A stretch of DNA of 64,000 bases. Source: Shimia sp965227725 (lineage in GTDB: Bacteria > Pseudomonadota > Alphaproteobacteria > Rhodobacterales > Rhodobacteraceae). Of this stretch, positions 37,272 to 45,488 are shown piece by piece. Made by a program: the position numbers and the translations under genes. The DNA is taken from contig NZ_CBDDGH010000005.1 in assembly GCF_965227725.1 (NCBI RefSeq), positions 620,001-684,000 of the forward strand, read 5' to 3'. The notes below the pieces were generated by a model that was not told the origin of the DNA, did no database searches, and saw nothing but the letters and a program-made list of their open reading frames with translations. How positions within the stretch are numbered: the stretch's first letter is position 1; the number at the start of each line of letters is the position of its first letter.

Positions 37272-37826
37272 TCAGATGCATTTGAAGTGGTCAAAGGGTT
37301 CCAGGCAGCTCTTGCAGCGCCAGAGAGACTTGCAGGGCGTGGAGCCAAATTGGCTTACCTTTTCAAGGTCTTCCGAGTTGCAATTCGGGCAGCATTCCGG
37401 ATGGCCCGTGGGTGTCGGAGGCGCGATGCCATAGGCTTTGAGCTTGGCGCGGCCCTGATCTGTCATCCAGTCGGTGGTCCATGCCGGGCTGAGCCGGCTT
37501 CGCAGTTTGAGATCGGTGATGCCGTGGTCTAGCAGAGCGGTTTCGATATCGAGGTTGATGATCGAGGTGGCTGGGCAGCCGGAATAGGTGGGGGTCACGG
37601 TGACGATGAGCGTTTCATTTTCGTAAGCCACATCGCGGATCACGCCGAGATCGGTGAGCGAGATCACCGGAATTTCCGGATCAGGGATGGCGTGGAGCCA
37701 AGCCCAGACTTGCTCAATACTCGGCAAAGCCGAGTCGCCCGGCGACAGGCCGGGCAGCGCCCAACCGCCCCCATGGGCGGGCGCTTCGCTTCCGCCCGCG
37801 GTTGAGCGGTGCCCTTTGATCACCAC
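37272..37826 (-). CDS. paaD: Phenylacetyl-CoA epoxidase accessory protein PaaD
   Basis: This MIP18/DUF59-type protein probably helps Fe-S or diiron maturation of the epoxidase. The conserved core begins at PSIEQVWAWLHAIPDPEIP and includes TYSGCPAT. A C-terminal zinc-ribbon-like set of cysteines (CCPNCN and CKSC) follows. The start is unclear. GTG 37826 or 37823, next to GGGGG and overlapping the paaC stop, gives an extra ~33 residues encoded by hairpin-forming DNA. A TTG at 37727 would begin just before the conserved core. Confidence 0.85.
   Translation of the reverse strand: MVIKGHRSTAGGSEAPAHGGGWALPGLSPGDSALPSIEQVWAWLHAIPDPEIPVISLTDLGVIRDVAYENETLIVTVTPTYSGCPATSIINLDIETALLDHGITDLKLRSRLSPAWTTDWMTDQGRAKLKAYGIAPPTPTGHPECCPNCNSEDLEKVSQFGSTPCKSLWRCKSCLEPFDHFKCI
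37719..37803. repeat. Palindromic repeat cluster at the 5' end of paaD
   Basis: Three adjoining hairpins are visible: ACTCGGC-AAA-GCCGAGT (37719-37735), GCCCGGC-N5-GCCGGGC (37737-37755) and CCGCCC-CCAT-GGGCGG (about 37770-37785), then a GC-rich half-repeat to 37800. They lie between the paaC stop and the conserved PaaD core and are in frame with paaD. Confidence 0.8.
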
Positions 37827-38584
37827 GTTGCCCCCGGATAGGCGCGCTGTAGCCACTGCATTTGGGTCAGTAAATGGCCGAGGTGTTCGGTGTGCGTCTG
37901 ACCAGTGCGGCCACCTTTGTGCGCGAATGTGCTTTCCGGGACCGTCAGCGTGGCCTCAGCGAGAACTCTGCCCACCAGAGCGTCATATTCAGTGCGCAGG
38001 CTGGCGGGATCGGGGGCGATGCCTGCCTCGGCCATGGCGGCATCCACCGGATCGGTGGCAAACATCTCGCCAACGTAAGGCCAGAGCCGATCAAGCGCGG
38101 CTTGCATACGGTTGTGGCTCTCCTCGGTGCCATCACCAAGACCAACGACCGTGTCGGCAGACCGCTCCACGTGATAGGCGGCTTCTTTACTGGCTTTCTC
38201 AGCAATCTCAGCCACGCGCGGATCTGAGGATTTGGCTAGGCGGGGCAGGTGGATTGACTGGAAGGCGTCAAAGAGGAATTGGCGCATCAGGGTTTGGCCA
38301 AAATCGCCATTGGGCAGCTCGACCAGCAGCAGGTTGCGGAAATCCCAGACGTCGCGCAGGAAGGCGAGGTCATCAGCGGTTTTGCCGTCGCCCATGACCT
38401 CGGCGGCATAGGTGAGCCAGAGCTGGGTCTGGCCCATCAGGTCAAGCGCTGTGTTGGCGAGTGCGATGTCTTCTTCTAGCACGGGCGCGTGACCGCACCA
38501 TTCAGAGGTGCGGTGGCCGAGGATCAGGGCGTTGTCGCCCATGCGCAGCAGGAACTCTGCAAGTTGGGTTTTGTCCTGCACCAT
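37820..38584 (-). CDS. paaC: Phenylacetyl-CoA epoxidase subunit PaaC
   Basis: The 254-residue structural subunit of the PaaABCE epoxidase has a ferritin-like four-helix fold that pairs with PaaA but lacks a full diiron site. Recognisable blocks are LGHRTSEWCGHAPVLEED and KEAAYHVERSADTVVGLGDGTEES. The start can be ATG 38584 or the GTG one codon upstream; both overlap the paaB stop. Confidence 0.95.
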   Translation of the reverse strand: MVQDKTQLAEFLLRMGDNALILGHRTSEWCGHAPVLEEDIALANTALDLMGQTQLWLTYAAEVMGDGKTADDLAFLRDVWDFRNLLLVELPNGDFGQTLMRQFLFDAFQSIHLPRLAKSSDPRVAEIAEKASKEAAYHVERSADTVVGLGDGTEESHNRMQAALDRLWPYVGEMFATDPVDAAMAEAGIAPDPASLRTEYDALVGRVLAEATLTVPESTFAHKGGRTGQTHTEHLGHLLTQMQWLQRAYPGATW

Positions 38585-38868
38585 CACATATGCCCCACGT
38601 CATCAGGAATGTCGTAGAAGGTGGGGTGGCGGTAAATCTTGCTCTCGGACGGCTCATAAAGCGGGCCTTTCTCCGATGGTGCCGAAGCAGCGATGTGGTT
38701 GGCCTCCACCACCCAGATGGACACACCTTCGTTGCGGCGGGTGTAGACATCACGCGCGTTTTTGATCGCCATTTCCGCATCTGGTGCGTGCAGAGAGCCA
38801 ACGTGGCGGTGGCTGAGGCCGTGCTGGCCACGGATGAAGATTTCCCACAGGGGCCATTCTTTGGACAT
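38584..38868 (-). CDS. paaB: Phenylacetyl-CoA epoxidase subunit PaaB
   Basis: The 94-residue small subunit bridges PaaAC heterodimers in the epoxidase. WPLWEIFIRGQHGLSHRHVGSLHA at the N terminus and a Tyr/Pro-rich end are typical. ATG 38868 follows GGAGGCAG. It is nine bases downstream of paaA and overlaps paaC. Confidence 0.95.
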   Translation of the reverse strand: MSKEWPLWEIFIRGQHGLSHRHVGSLHAPDAEMAIKNARDVYTRRNEGVSIWVVEANHIAASAPSEKGPLYEPSESKIYRHPTFYDIPDDVGHM

Positions 38869-38877
38869 GTCTGCCTC

Positions 38878-39855
38878 CTATTCCGCAGCGGTTTTGCGGG
38901 CGCGTTTCTTTTCTGCATGAGCCAGCAAGCCCTCGCGCACCCATGCGCCGTCGTCCCACGCCTTGTTGCGTGCCGCCAGCCGTTCTGTGTTGCAGGGGCC
39001 GTTGCCTTTCAGAACGTCAAAGAACTCTGACCAGTCAGGCTCGGAAAAGTCGTAGCCGCCTTTTTCTTCGTTCCACGCAAGGTTTTCATCCGGCACGGTC
39101 AGCCCGAGGAATTCCGCTTGTGGCACGGTTTGGTCGACGAACTTCTGGCGCAGCTCGTCGTTGGTGTTCATCTTGATTTTCCACGCCATATTCTGGGTGG
39201 AATGCACCGACTCTGCGTCAGAGGGGCCAAACATCATGAGTGAGGGATACCAGAACCGGTTGAGCGCATCCTGCGCCATGCGGCGCTGCGCCTCGGTGCC
39301 CTGTGCCATCTTCATCATGATGTCAAAGCCCTGACGCTGATGGAAACTTTCCTCTTTGCAGATGCGGATCATGGCGCGGGAATAAGGGCCGTAAGAGGTG
39401 CGTTGCAGCGGGACCTGATTCATGATGGCCGCCCCATCCACCAGCCAGCCCACCGCGCCGATGTCAGCCCATGTGAGGGTCGGGTAGTTGAAGATGGAGG
39501 AGTATTTCATTTTGCCGGACAGGAGCTGTTCGGTCAGGTCATCGCGGCTCACACCGAGGGTTTCGGCGGCGCAGTAGAGGTAGAGGCCGTGGCCGGCCTC
39601 ATCCTGTACTTTGGCGAGCAGGATCATCTTGCGCTCCAGCGTAGGCGCGCGGGTGATCCAGTTGCCCTCGGGCAGCTGACCGACGATCTCGGAATGGGCA
39701 TGTTGCCCAATCTGACGGATCAGGGTTTTTCTGTAACCTTCGGGCATCCAATCACGCGGCTCGATCTTGATGTCGGCATCAATGCGGGCCTGAAACTCCG
39801 CGAGTTTTTGCGGATCATCCTGGCTGGCTTCTGACTGGATCATCTGAGCGTACAT
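38878..39855 (-). CDS. paaA: Phenylacetyl-CoA epoxidase catalytic subunit PaaA
   Basis: The 325-residue diiron oxygenase subunit forms ring-1,2-epoxyphenylacetyl-CoA with O2. Ferritin-like helices with an EAGHG carboxylate-His motif (KVQDEAGHGLYLYCAAE) and a second ESFHQRQG motif provide the iron ligands. ATG 39855 follows GAGGAGGACACC. It is preceded by the thiolase gene at 36 bases, so the whole block can be one transcript. Confidence 0.96.
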   Translation of the reverse strand: MYAQMIQSEASQDDPQKLAEFQARIDADIKIEPRDWMPEGYRKTLIRQIGQHAHSEIVGQLPEGNWITRAPTLERKMILLAKVQDEAGHGLYLYCAAETLGVSRDDLTEQLLSGKMKYSSIFNYPTLTWADIGAVGWLVDGAAIMNQVPLQRTSYGPYSRAMIRICKEESFHQRQGFDIMMKMAQGTEAQRRMAQDALNRFWYPSLMMFGPSDAESVHSTQNMAWKIKMNTNDELRQKFVDQTVPQAEFLGLTVPDENLAWNEEKGGYDFSEPDWSEFFDVLKGNGPCNTERLAARNKAWDDGAWVREGLLAHAEKKRARKTAAE

Positions 39856-39891
39856 GATTGGTGTCCTCCTCTGGCGTCGGGCTGAGAAATG

Positions 39892-41097
39892 TCAGACCCT
39901 TTCGAGAATAAGTGCGGTGCCCTGTCCAACGCCGACGCACATGGTGCAAAGCGCGTAGCGGCCACCGGTGCGTTTGAGCTGGTAAGCGGCGGAGAGCACG
40001 AGGCGCGCGCCGGACATGCCCAGCGGGTGACCGATGGCAATGGCACCGCCGTTCGGGTTCACATGGGGCGCATCATCGGCCACGCCGAGTTCGCGCAGCG
40101 ATGCGAGTCCCTGAGCCGCGAACGCCTCGTTCAATTCTATCACATCCATCTGCTCGATGGTGAGACCTGTGCGCTTCAAAACTTTGCGCGTGGCCGGAAC
40201 CGGACCGATGCCCATCACGCGCGGCGCGACGCCTGCGGCGGCCATGCCCACGATGCGTGCCATCGGGGTGAGTCCGTTGGCGGCGGCGGCCGCTTCCGTG
40301 GCCATCAAGAGTGCGGCTGCGCCATCGTTGACGCCGGAGGCATTGCCCGCGGTGACGGTGAGATGAGCGCCATTCACGCCGCGCAGTTTGGCGAGCTTTT
40401 CAGCGTCTGTGCCGGGGCGGGGGTGCTCATCTGTATCGACAATCAGCGGATCGCCCTTGCGCTGTGGCACGGTCACCGGGGTGATCTCTTCAGCGAAGTA
40501 GCCGGCGTCATGAGCAGCCGCCCAACGCGCCTGAGAGCGGGCGGCAAAAGCGTCCTGATCTTCGCGGTTGATGTTATAGTCTTCGGCAACATTGTCCGCG
40601 GTTTGCGGCATGCTGTCGGTGCCGTACATGGCCTTCATTTTCGGGTTCACAAAGCGCCAGCCGATGGTGGTGTCAAACACCTCATTGGCGCGCGAAAACG
40701 CGGTTGTGGCTTTGGGCATCACGAATGGCGCGCGGGACATGCTTTCCACGCCGCCTGCGATGGCCATGTCGTAGTCGCCCGCGCGTAGTCCGCGCGAGGC
40801 CATGCCAACCGCATCCATGCCAGAGGCGCAAAGGCGGTTGATGGTGGTGCCGGGCACGTCGGTCGGCAGGCCCGCGAGCAGGGCGGCCATACGCGCCACA
40901 TTGCGGTTGTCTTCGCCCGCCTGATTGGCAGAGCCGAAAATCACGTCATCCAGTGCAGCCCAATCGACCTGGGGATTGCGCGCCATCAATGCGGCGATGG
41001 GCGCTGCGGCGAGATCGTCTGTGCGCACAGAAGAAAGCGCCCCGCCGTAGCGTCCAATGGGGGTGCGTGTGGCGTCACAGATAAAAGCGTCTGACAT
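39892..41097 (-). CDS. paaJ: 3-oxoadipyl-CoA/3-oxo-5,6-dehydrosuberyl-CoA thiolase
   Basis: The 401-residue thiolase cleaves beta-ketoadipyl-CoA and, in the phenylacetate route, dehydrosuberyl-CoA to acetyl-CoA products. Catalytic C90 (NRLCASGMDAV), the GHPLGMSGAR histidine and the C-terminal CTMCVGVGQGTA cysteine are present. PaaJ and PcaF cannot be separated by sequence; its position at the head of paaABCDE favours PaaJ. ATG 41097 follows GGGAGGAA. Confidence 0.92.
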   Translation of the reverse strand: MSDAFICDATRTPIGRYGGALSSVRTDDLAAAPIAALMARNPQVDWAALDDVIFGSANQAGEDNRNVARMAALLAGLPTDVPGTTINRLCASGMDAVGMASRGLRAGDYDMAIAGGVESMSRAPFVMPKATTAFSRANEVFDTTIGWRFVNPKMKAMYGTDSMPQTADNVAEDYNINREDQDAFAARSQARWAAAHDAGYFAEEITPVTVPQRKGDPLIVDTDEHPRPGTDAEKLAKLRGVNGAHLTVTAGNASGVNDGAAALLMATEAAAAANGLTPMARIVGMAAAGVAPRVMGIGPVPATRKVLKRTGLTIEQMDVIELNEAFAAQGLASLRELGVADDAPHVNPNGGAIAIGHPLGMSGARLVLSAAYQLKRTGGRYALCTMCVGVGQGTALILERV

Positions 41098-41648
41098 ATT
41101 TCCTCCCGAGATCTCTGCGTATCGGCACGTGCCGCGATCCCTTGTGTTTTCCTAAGCGTCGGTTCGATTCGTCGCAAGTTAAAGTTACGTTATTTTGATT
41201 GTGAGAATAATTGTGTAACGCTTTCCGTTACCAAAATCCGCACATGCTTCGCAAATGAAACAAACAACTTTAGTGAGTTGAAGCGTGAACTCGAATTGGG
41301 ACCCTGCGTCGTATCGCTGCGCGCCAAGGTTTTTTTACGGGGGCTGCTGAGGGGCCGGAATGCGCCGCGTCTTAGCGCTCATTGCCGAAATGCTTTGAGA
41401 GTGCCAAAAAATCGATGCGCCAAACATGCATGTTTTGACACACGCATAGCTTGAGGTGTACGCTGGGGAAGTCGCGAATATGCAATTGTAATTGTTGAGT
41501 TTAACCTCTGCCTCGGCAGATAAAAGCTTCACTAAATCGGCGCATAATGATCTAGGTCAATGACGCCAGCCTATTTGTGGCGCAAGAACGCACTTACGAC
41601 TTCAAGACCCGAACAGAATTTTTCTACGGTGTTTACGTGACGTTAGAG
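41098..41648. promoter_or_regulatory. Divergent AT-rich region between paaJ and napF
   Basis: About 550 bases without a convincing gene. It contains GTAACG-N5-CGTTAC (41215-41231) near paaJ, the 14-base palindrome AAACATGCATGTTT (41422-41435) in the middle, and an FNR-like box near napF. A T7 run with GGGGGCTGCTGAGGGGCC (about 41329) is also present without a clear stem. It probably holds promoters for both operons. Confidence 0.55.
41547..41560 (+). promoter_or_regulatory. FNR/FixK-like box upstream of napF
   Basis: ATGATCTAGGTCAA matches TTGAT-N4-ATCAA at eight of ten fixed positions. Its centre lies 95 bases before the ATG at 41649. A class II start would fall near 41595, after the earlier GTG at 41577. 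Anaerobic FnrL control is inferred. Confidence 0.55.
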
Positions 41649-42215
41649 ATGCGACATTCGCCTGAGCGCCGTGCCCTTTTGACCGGGCAGTTTGCGCAAA
41701 CGCAGGCGCTGCGTCCGCCGGGCGCACTTGAGAGCGGGCTGTTTGAAGAGGCCTGCTCCCATTGCGGAGACTGCGCGGCGGCATGCCCGCAAGCCATTAT
41801 CACAGCTGATAACGCCGGCTTTCCTGTGGTGGATATGAGCGCCCGCGCTTGTGAGTTCTGTAACGCTTGCTCTGACGTTTGCACCGCTGGTGCGATCCTG
41901 CCCGCGAACGGATGGGAGGTACGCGCCGTTGCCGCAGAGAGCTGCCTCTCTTTGCAGGGGGTGATGTGCCGCACTTGCGAAGATCATTGCGACGAAGGCG
42001 CCATTCGGTTTCGCCTTATGACAGGGGGGCGGTCGCAGCCCAACATTGATGTTGATGCCTGCAGCGGATGCGGGGCCTGTGTTGCGCCTTGTCCGGCAGA
42101 TGCCCTGTCGCTTCACCATCCTGCGCCCGAAGTCGGGGCGGAGGACGAGACTTCCCCAGCCAGCCTTACCCAAGCCAGCGAGATGCCAAAATGTACAATA
42201 TCTGCGGATGCCTAG
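41649..42215 (+). CDS. napF: Ferredoxin-type protein NapF
   Basis: The 188-residue iron-sulfur protein is cytosolic and thought to help NapA maturation. Cysteine sets are visible: CSHCGDCAAACP, CEFCNACSDVC, a variant CRTCEDHC and CSGCGACVAPCP. The frame is open back to a GTG at 41577, but the ATG at 41649 gives the usual NapF beginning (SPERRALLTG) and fits the FNR-like box. Its end overlaps napD. Confidence 0.88.
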   Translation: MRHSPERRALLTGQFAQTQALRPPGALESGLFEEACSHCGDCAAACPQAIITADNAGFPVVDMSARACEFCNACSDVCTAGAILPANGWEVRAVAAESCLSLQGVMCRTCEDHCDEGAIRFRLMTGGRSQPNIDVDACSGCGACVAPCPADALSLHHPAPEVGAEDETSPASLTQASEMPKCTISADA

Positions 42216-42454
42216 TCCATGCGATGCCTGAGCGTGTCTCAGAAATCGTCGCTGATATCAAAGCCACGGAAGGCTGTGAGGTGCACGCCCAGGAAGAGGG
42301 GCGGATTGTCACCACCGTTGAAGACACCGAGACCAGACGGGCCTCGGAGATCATCATGGACATGCACCAGATCCCCGGCGTGATCACCATCACGCTGACC
42401 TATCACCATTTCGAACCAAGCGGCGCGGATGCAGCCGCATCCAAAACGCTCTGA
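42191..42454 (+). CDS. napD: NapA signal-peptide chaperone NapD
   Basis: The 87-residue NapD binds the twin-arginine leader of NapA until the cofactor is loaded. The NICGCLVHAMPERV start and the IPGVITITLTYHHFE end fit the family. It starts inside napF by 25 bases and ends 13 bases before napA. Confidence 0.93.
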   Translation: MYNICGCLVHAMPERVSEIVADIKATEGCEVHAQEEGRIVTTVEDTETRRASEIIMDMHQIPGVITITLTYHHFEPSGADAAASKTL

Positions 42455-42467
42455 AGGAGGTCTAGCC

Positions 42468-44957
42468 ATGACATTGCCAACGTCCCGACGTAGTTTCCTA
42501 AAGGCCTCGGCCGCTGCGGCCACGGCCTCTGCCGCAGGGATTACCTTGCCCAAAGAGGCGCAGGCGCAGGTGGGCACGCCCGATATCCGCTGGGACAAAG
42601 CGGCCTGCCGGTTCTGCGGCACAGGCTGTTCGGTTCTGGTGGGGGTCAAGGATGGCAAAGTGGTTGCCACCCAAGGCGACCCGAAGGCCGAAGTGAACCG
42701 CGGCCTGAACTGTATCAAGGGCTACTTCCTGTCCAAGATCATGTATGGCGCGGACCGCCTGACCCAGCCGATGCTGCGCAAGACCAACGGTGTCTATGAC
42801 AAAGAAGGTGAGTTCACCCCGGTGAGCTGGGATGAAGCCTTTGACATCATGGAAGAGAAGTTCAAAGCCGCGCTGAAGGACAAAGGTCCGACCGGTATCG
42901 GCATGTTCGGCTCCGGCCAGTGGACGGTCTGGGAAGGCTATGCTGCCGCCAAGCTGATGAAGGCGGGCTTTCTGTCCAACAACATCGACCCGAATGCGCG
43001 CCATTGCATGGCCTCAGCGGTGGTCGGCTTTATGCGCGCCTTTGGCATTGACGAGCCGATGGGCTGTTATGATGACCTTGAGGCGGCGGACACCTTTGTG
43101 CTCTGGGGCTCCAACATGGCGGAGATGCACCCGATCCTGTGGTCACGCATCAGCGACACACGCCTGACCAAGCCCGGCGCACAGGTGCATGTGCTCTCCA
43201 CCTTTGAGCACCGCTCCTTTGAACTGGCGGACAATGGCATGATCTTCACGCCGCAGACCGACCTTGCCATCCTGAACTACATCGCGAATTACATCATCGA
43301 AAACGACGCGGTGAACTGGGACTTCGTGAACAAGAACGTCAACTTCACCAAAACCGCGACCGACATCGGCTATGGCCTGCGTCCTGAACACGAGCTTCAG
43401 CAAGCGGCGGCGAACCCGAACAGCGGCAAGCTCGAAGCGATCGATTTTGAAGCCTACAAAGACTATGTCAGCGAATACACGCTGGAGTATGTGAGTGAGC
43501 TGTCCGGTGTGCCGGAGAGCAATCTGCTGCGTCTGGCACAGCAGTATGCCGATCCGGATCGGAAGGTGATGAGCCTCTGGACCATGGGCTTCAACCAGCA
43601 CTCCCGTGGTTCCTGGGTGAACGGCTTGATGTACAATGTCCACCTGCTGACCGGCAAGATTTCTGAGCCGGGCAACTCGCCATTCTCCCTGACAGGGCAG
43701 CCTTCGGCCTGTGGGACGGCGCGTGAGGTGGGGACATTTGCCCACCGTCTGCCGGCTGACATGGTGGTGGCCAATGATGAGCACCGCGCGATTGCCGAGA
43801 AGAAGTGGAAACTGCCCAGTGGCATCCTGAATGCGAAGCCGGGTTCCCATGCTGTTCAGCAGAACCGAGACCTGAAAGACGGCAAAATCAACGCCTATTG
43901 GGTGCAGGTGAACAACAACATGCAAGCCGCGCCCAATATGAATGAGGAAGGCTATCCGGGCTATCGCAATCCGGACAACTTCATCGTGGTGTCTGATCCT
44001 TATCCAACGGTCACCGCATTGGCGGCAGACCTGATCCTGCCCACAGCGATGTGGGTGGAAAAAGAAGGTGCCTTTGGTAATGCGGAGCGCCGCACGCAGT
44101 TCTGGCGTCAGCAGGTAGATGCGCCCGGTGAGGCAAAGTCGGATCTGTGGCAGCTGATGGAATTCTCCAAGCGCTTCACCACAGATGAGGTTTGGCCAGC
44201 CGACATTCTGGATGCCAATCCGGAGTTCAAAGGCAAATCCCTGTTTGATGTGCTTTTTGCCAATGGGCAGGTCGACAAATACGCGCTTTCTGAGACCGCA
44301 GAAGGCTTTGCCAACGCGGAATCTGAGGACTTCGGCTTCTATGTGCAGAAAGGCCTGTTTGAGGAATATGCCGCCTTTGGGCGGGGGCATGGGCACGATC
44401 TCGCGGACTTTGACGTCTATCACGAAGAGCGCGGCCTGCGTTGGCCAGTGGTTGACGGCAAGGAGACCAAATATCGTTTCCGCGAGGGCTATGACCCTTA
44501 CGTGAAAGAAGGCGAAGGCGTCAAATTCTACGGCCACAAAGACGGCAAGGCGAAGATCATCTTTGCCCCTTATGAGCCGCCAGCGGAAGTGCCGGATGAG
44601 GAGTTCAATATGTGGCTCGTCACCGGTCGTGTGTTGGAGCACTGGCATTCCGGTTCCATGACCCGGCGTGTGCCCGAGCTGCACCGTGCTTATCCCTATG
44701 CGCAGGTGTTCATGCACCCGGAGGATGCCAAGGAGCGCGGCCTGCGGCGCGGGCAGGAGATCACCATAGCGACACGGCGTGGCGAGATGCACAGCCGGGT
44801 GGAAACCCGTGGCCGCAACCGGATGCCGCGTGGCGTGGTGTTTGTCCCATGGTTTGATGAGGGTCAGTTGATCAACAAGCTGACGCTGGATGCGACCTGT
44901 CCGCTGTCCAAGGAAACGGACTTCAAAAAATGTGCCTGCAAGGTGGAGCGCGCCTGA
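42468..44957 (+). CDS. napA: Periplasmic nitrate reductase catalytic subunit NapA
   Basis: The 829-residue Mo-bisMGD enzyme reduces nitrate to nitrite in the periplasm. A twin-arginine leader (SRRSFLKA, residues 6-13) ends after AQA near residue 33. The [4Fe-4S] cysteines are C47, C50, C54 and C82. C180 in NARHCMASAV is the molybdenum ligand. The ATG at 42468 has AAGGAGG 8 bases before. There is no membrane anchor, consistent with the NapAB complex receiving electrons from NapC. Confidence 0.97.
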   Translation: MTLPTSRRSFLKASAAAATASAAGITLPKEAQAQVGTPDIRWDKAACRFCGTGCSVLVGVKDGKVVATQGDPKAEVNRGLNCIKGYFLSKIMYGADRLTQPMLRKTNGVYDKEGEFTPVSWDEAFDIMEEKFKAALKDKGPTGIGMFGSGQWTVWEGYAAAKLMKAGFLSNNIDPNARHCMASAVVGFMRAFGIDEPMGCYDDLEAADTFVLWGSNMAEMHPILWSRISDTRLTKPGAQVHVLSTFEHRSFELADNGMIFTPQTDLAILNYIANYIIENDAVNWDFVNKNVNFTKTATDIGYGLRPEHELQQAAANPNSGKLEAIDFEAYKDYVSEYTLEYVSELSGVPESNLLRLAQQYADPDRKVMSLWTMGFNQHSRGSWVNGLMYNVHLLTGKISEPGNSPFSLTGQPSACGTAREVGTFAHRLPADMVVANDEHRAIAEKKWKLPSGILNAKPGSHAVQQNRDLKDGKINAYWVQVNNNMQAAPNMNEEGYPGYRNPDNFIVVSDPYPTVTALAADLILPTAMWVEKEGAFGNAERRTQFWRQQVDAPGEAKSDLWQLMEFSKRFTTDEVWPADILDANPEFKGKSLFDVLFANGQVDKYALSETAEGFANAESEDFGFYVQKGLFEEYAAFGRGHGHDLADFDVYHEERGLRWPVVDGKETKYRFREGYDPYVKEGEGVKFYGHKDGKAKIIFAPYEPPAEVPDEEFNMWLVTGRVLEHWHSGSMTRRVPELHRAYPYAQVFMHPEDAKERGLRRGQEITIATRRGEMHSRVETRGRNRMPRGVVFVPWFDEGQLINKLTLDATCPLSKETDFKKCACKVERA

Positions 44958-45030
44958 GGGGCGTCCCACCCAACATAGCCAGCGCGGGGCGCGGCCCAAG
45001 GCAACCCCCGCAAGCTACGGAGATTGTAAG

Positions 45031-45465
45031 ATGAGAAAATACAGTTTTGTCAGCGCCTTGGCAGCGGTTGCTGTGGTTGTGGGCAGCGGCTTTGCGATCG
45101 CGGATCAGGCGGGCACCGTGAAGAGCCTGCGCAATGATCAGATCGACCACATCAACCGTATTGATGAGGTTCTGCATCAGGAGAGCCGCCGGTTTGTGCG
45201 CAATTATCGCCAGCAACCGCCGCTGATCCCGCATTCCATCGATCAGTATCAAATCGATCTGAGCGCCAACCAGTGTCTCGCGTGCCATGACTGGAGCAAT
45301 GCCGGGGATCGCGGCGCACCGACGCTGTCGATGACCCACTATCTGGGACGTGAGGGCGAACAGCTTGATCAGGTCGCGGGCACCCGTTGGTTCTGTAACC
45401 AGTGCCACGTGCCGCAGGCCAACACGCCACCGTTGGTGGAGAGCACCTTCACCCCGTCCCAATAA
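45031..45465 (+). CDS. napB: Periplasmic nitrate reductase diheme cytochrome NapB
   Basis: The 144-residue periplasmic diheme cytochrome c passes electrons from NapC to NapA. The signal peptide spans residues 1-25 (after FAIA). Heme motifs are CLACH (82-86) and CNQCH (122-126). ATG 45031 has ACGGAGA upstream; a longer frame upstream overlaps napA and is not meaningful. Confidence 0.95.
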   Translation: MRKYSFVSALAAVAVVVGSGFAIADQAGTVKSLRNDQIDHINRIDEVLHQESRRFVRNYRQQPPLIPHSIDQYQIDLSANQCLACHDWSNAGDRGAPTLSMTHYLGREGEQLDQVAGTRWFCNQCHVPQANTPPLVESTFTPSQ

Positions 45466-45488
45466 CGCAGCAGGAAAGGAGTTGAGAC

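Noticed and set aside
37719..37803. CRISPR-like repeat
   Set aside because: The three hairpins differ in sequence and lack regular spacers; they are palindromic repeats, not an array.
41335..41532. 65-codon minus-strand frame in the paaJ-napF gap
   Set aside because: AT-rich, no ribosome site, crosses the palindrome; likely chance.
43143..44999. 618-codon antisense frame over napA
   Set aside because: napA is unambiguous; the antisense frame has no start context or family features.
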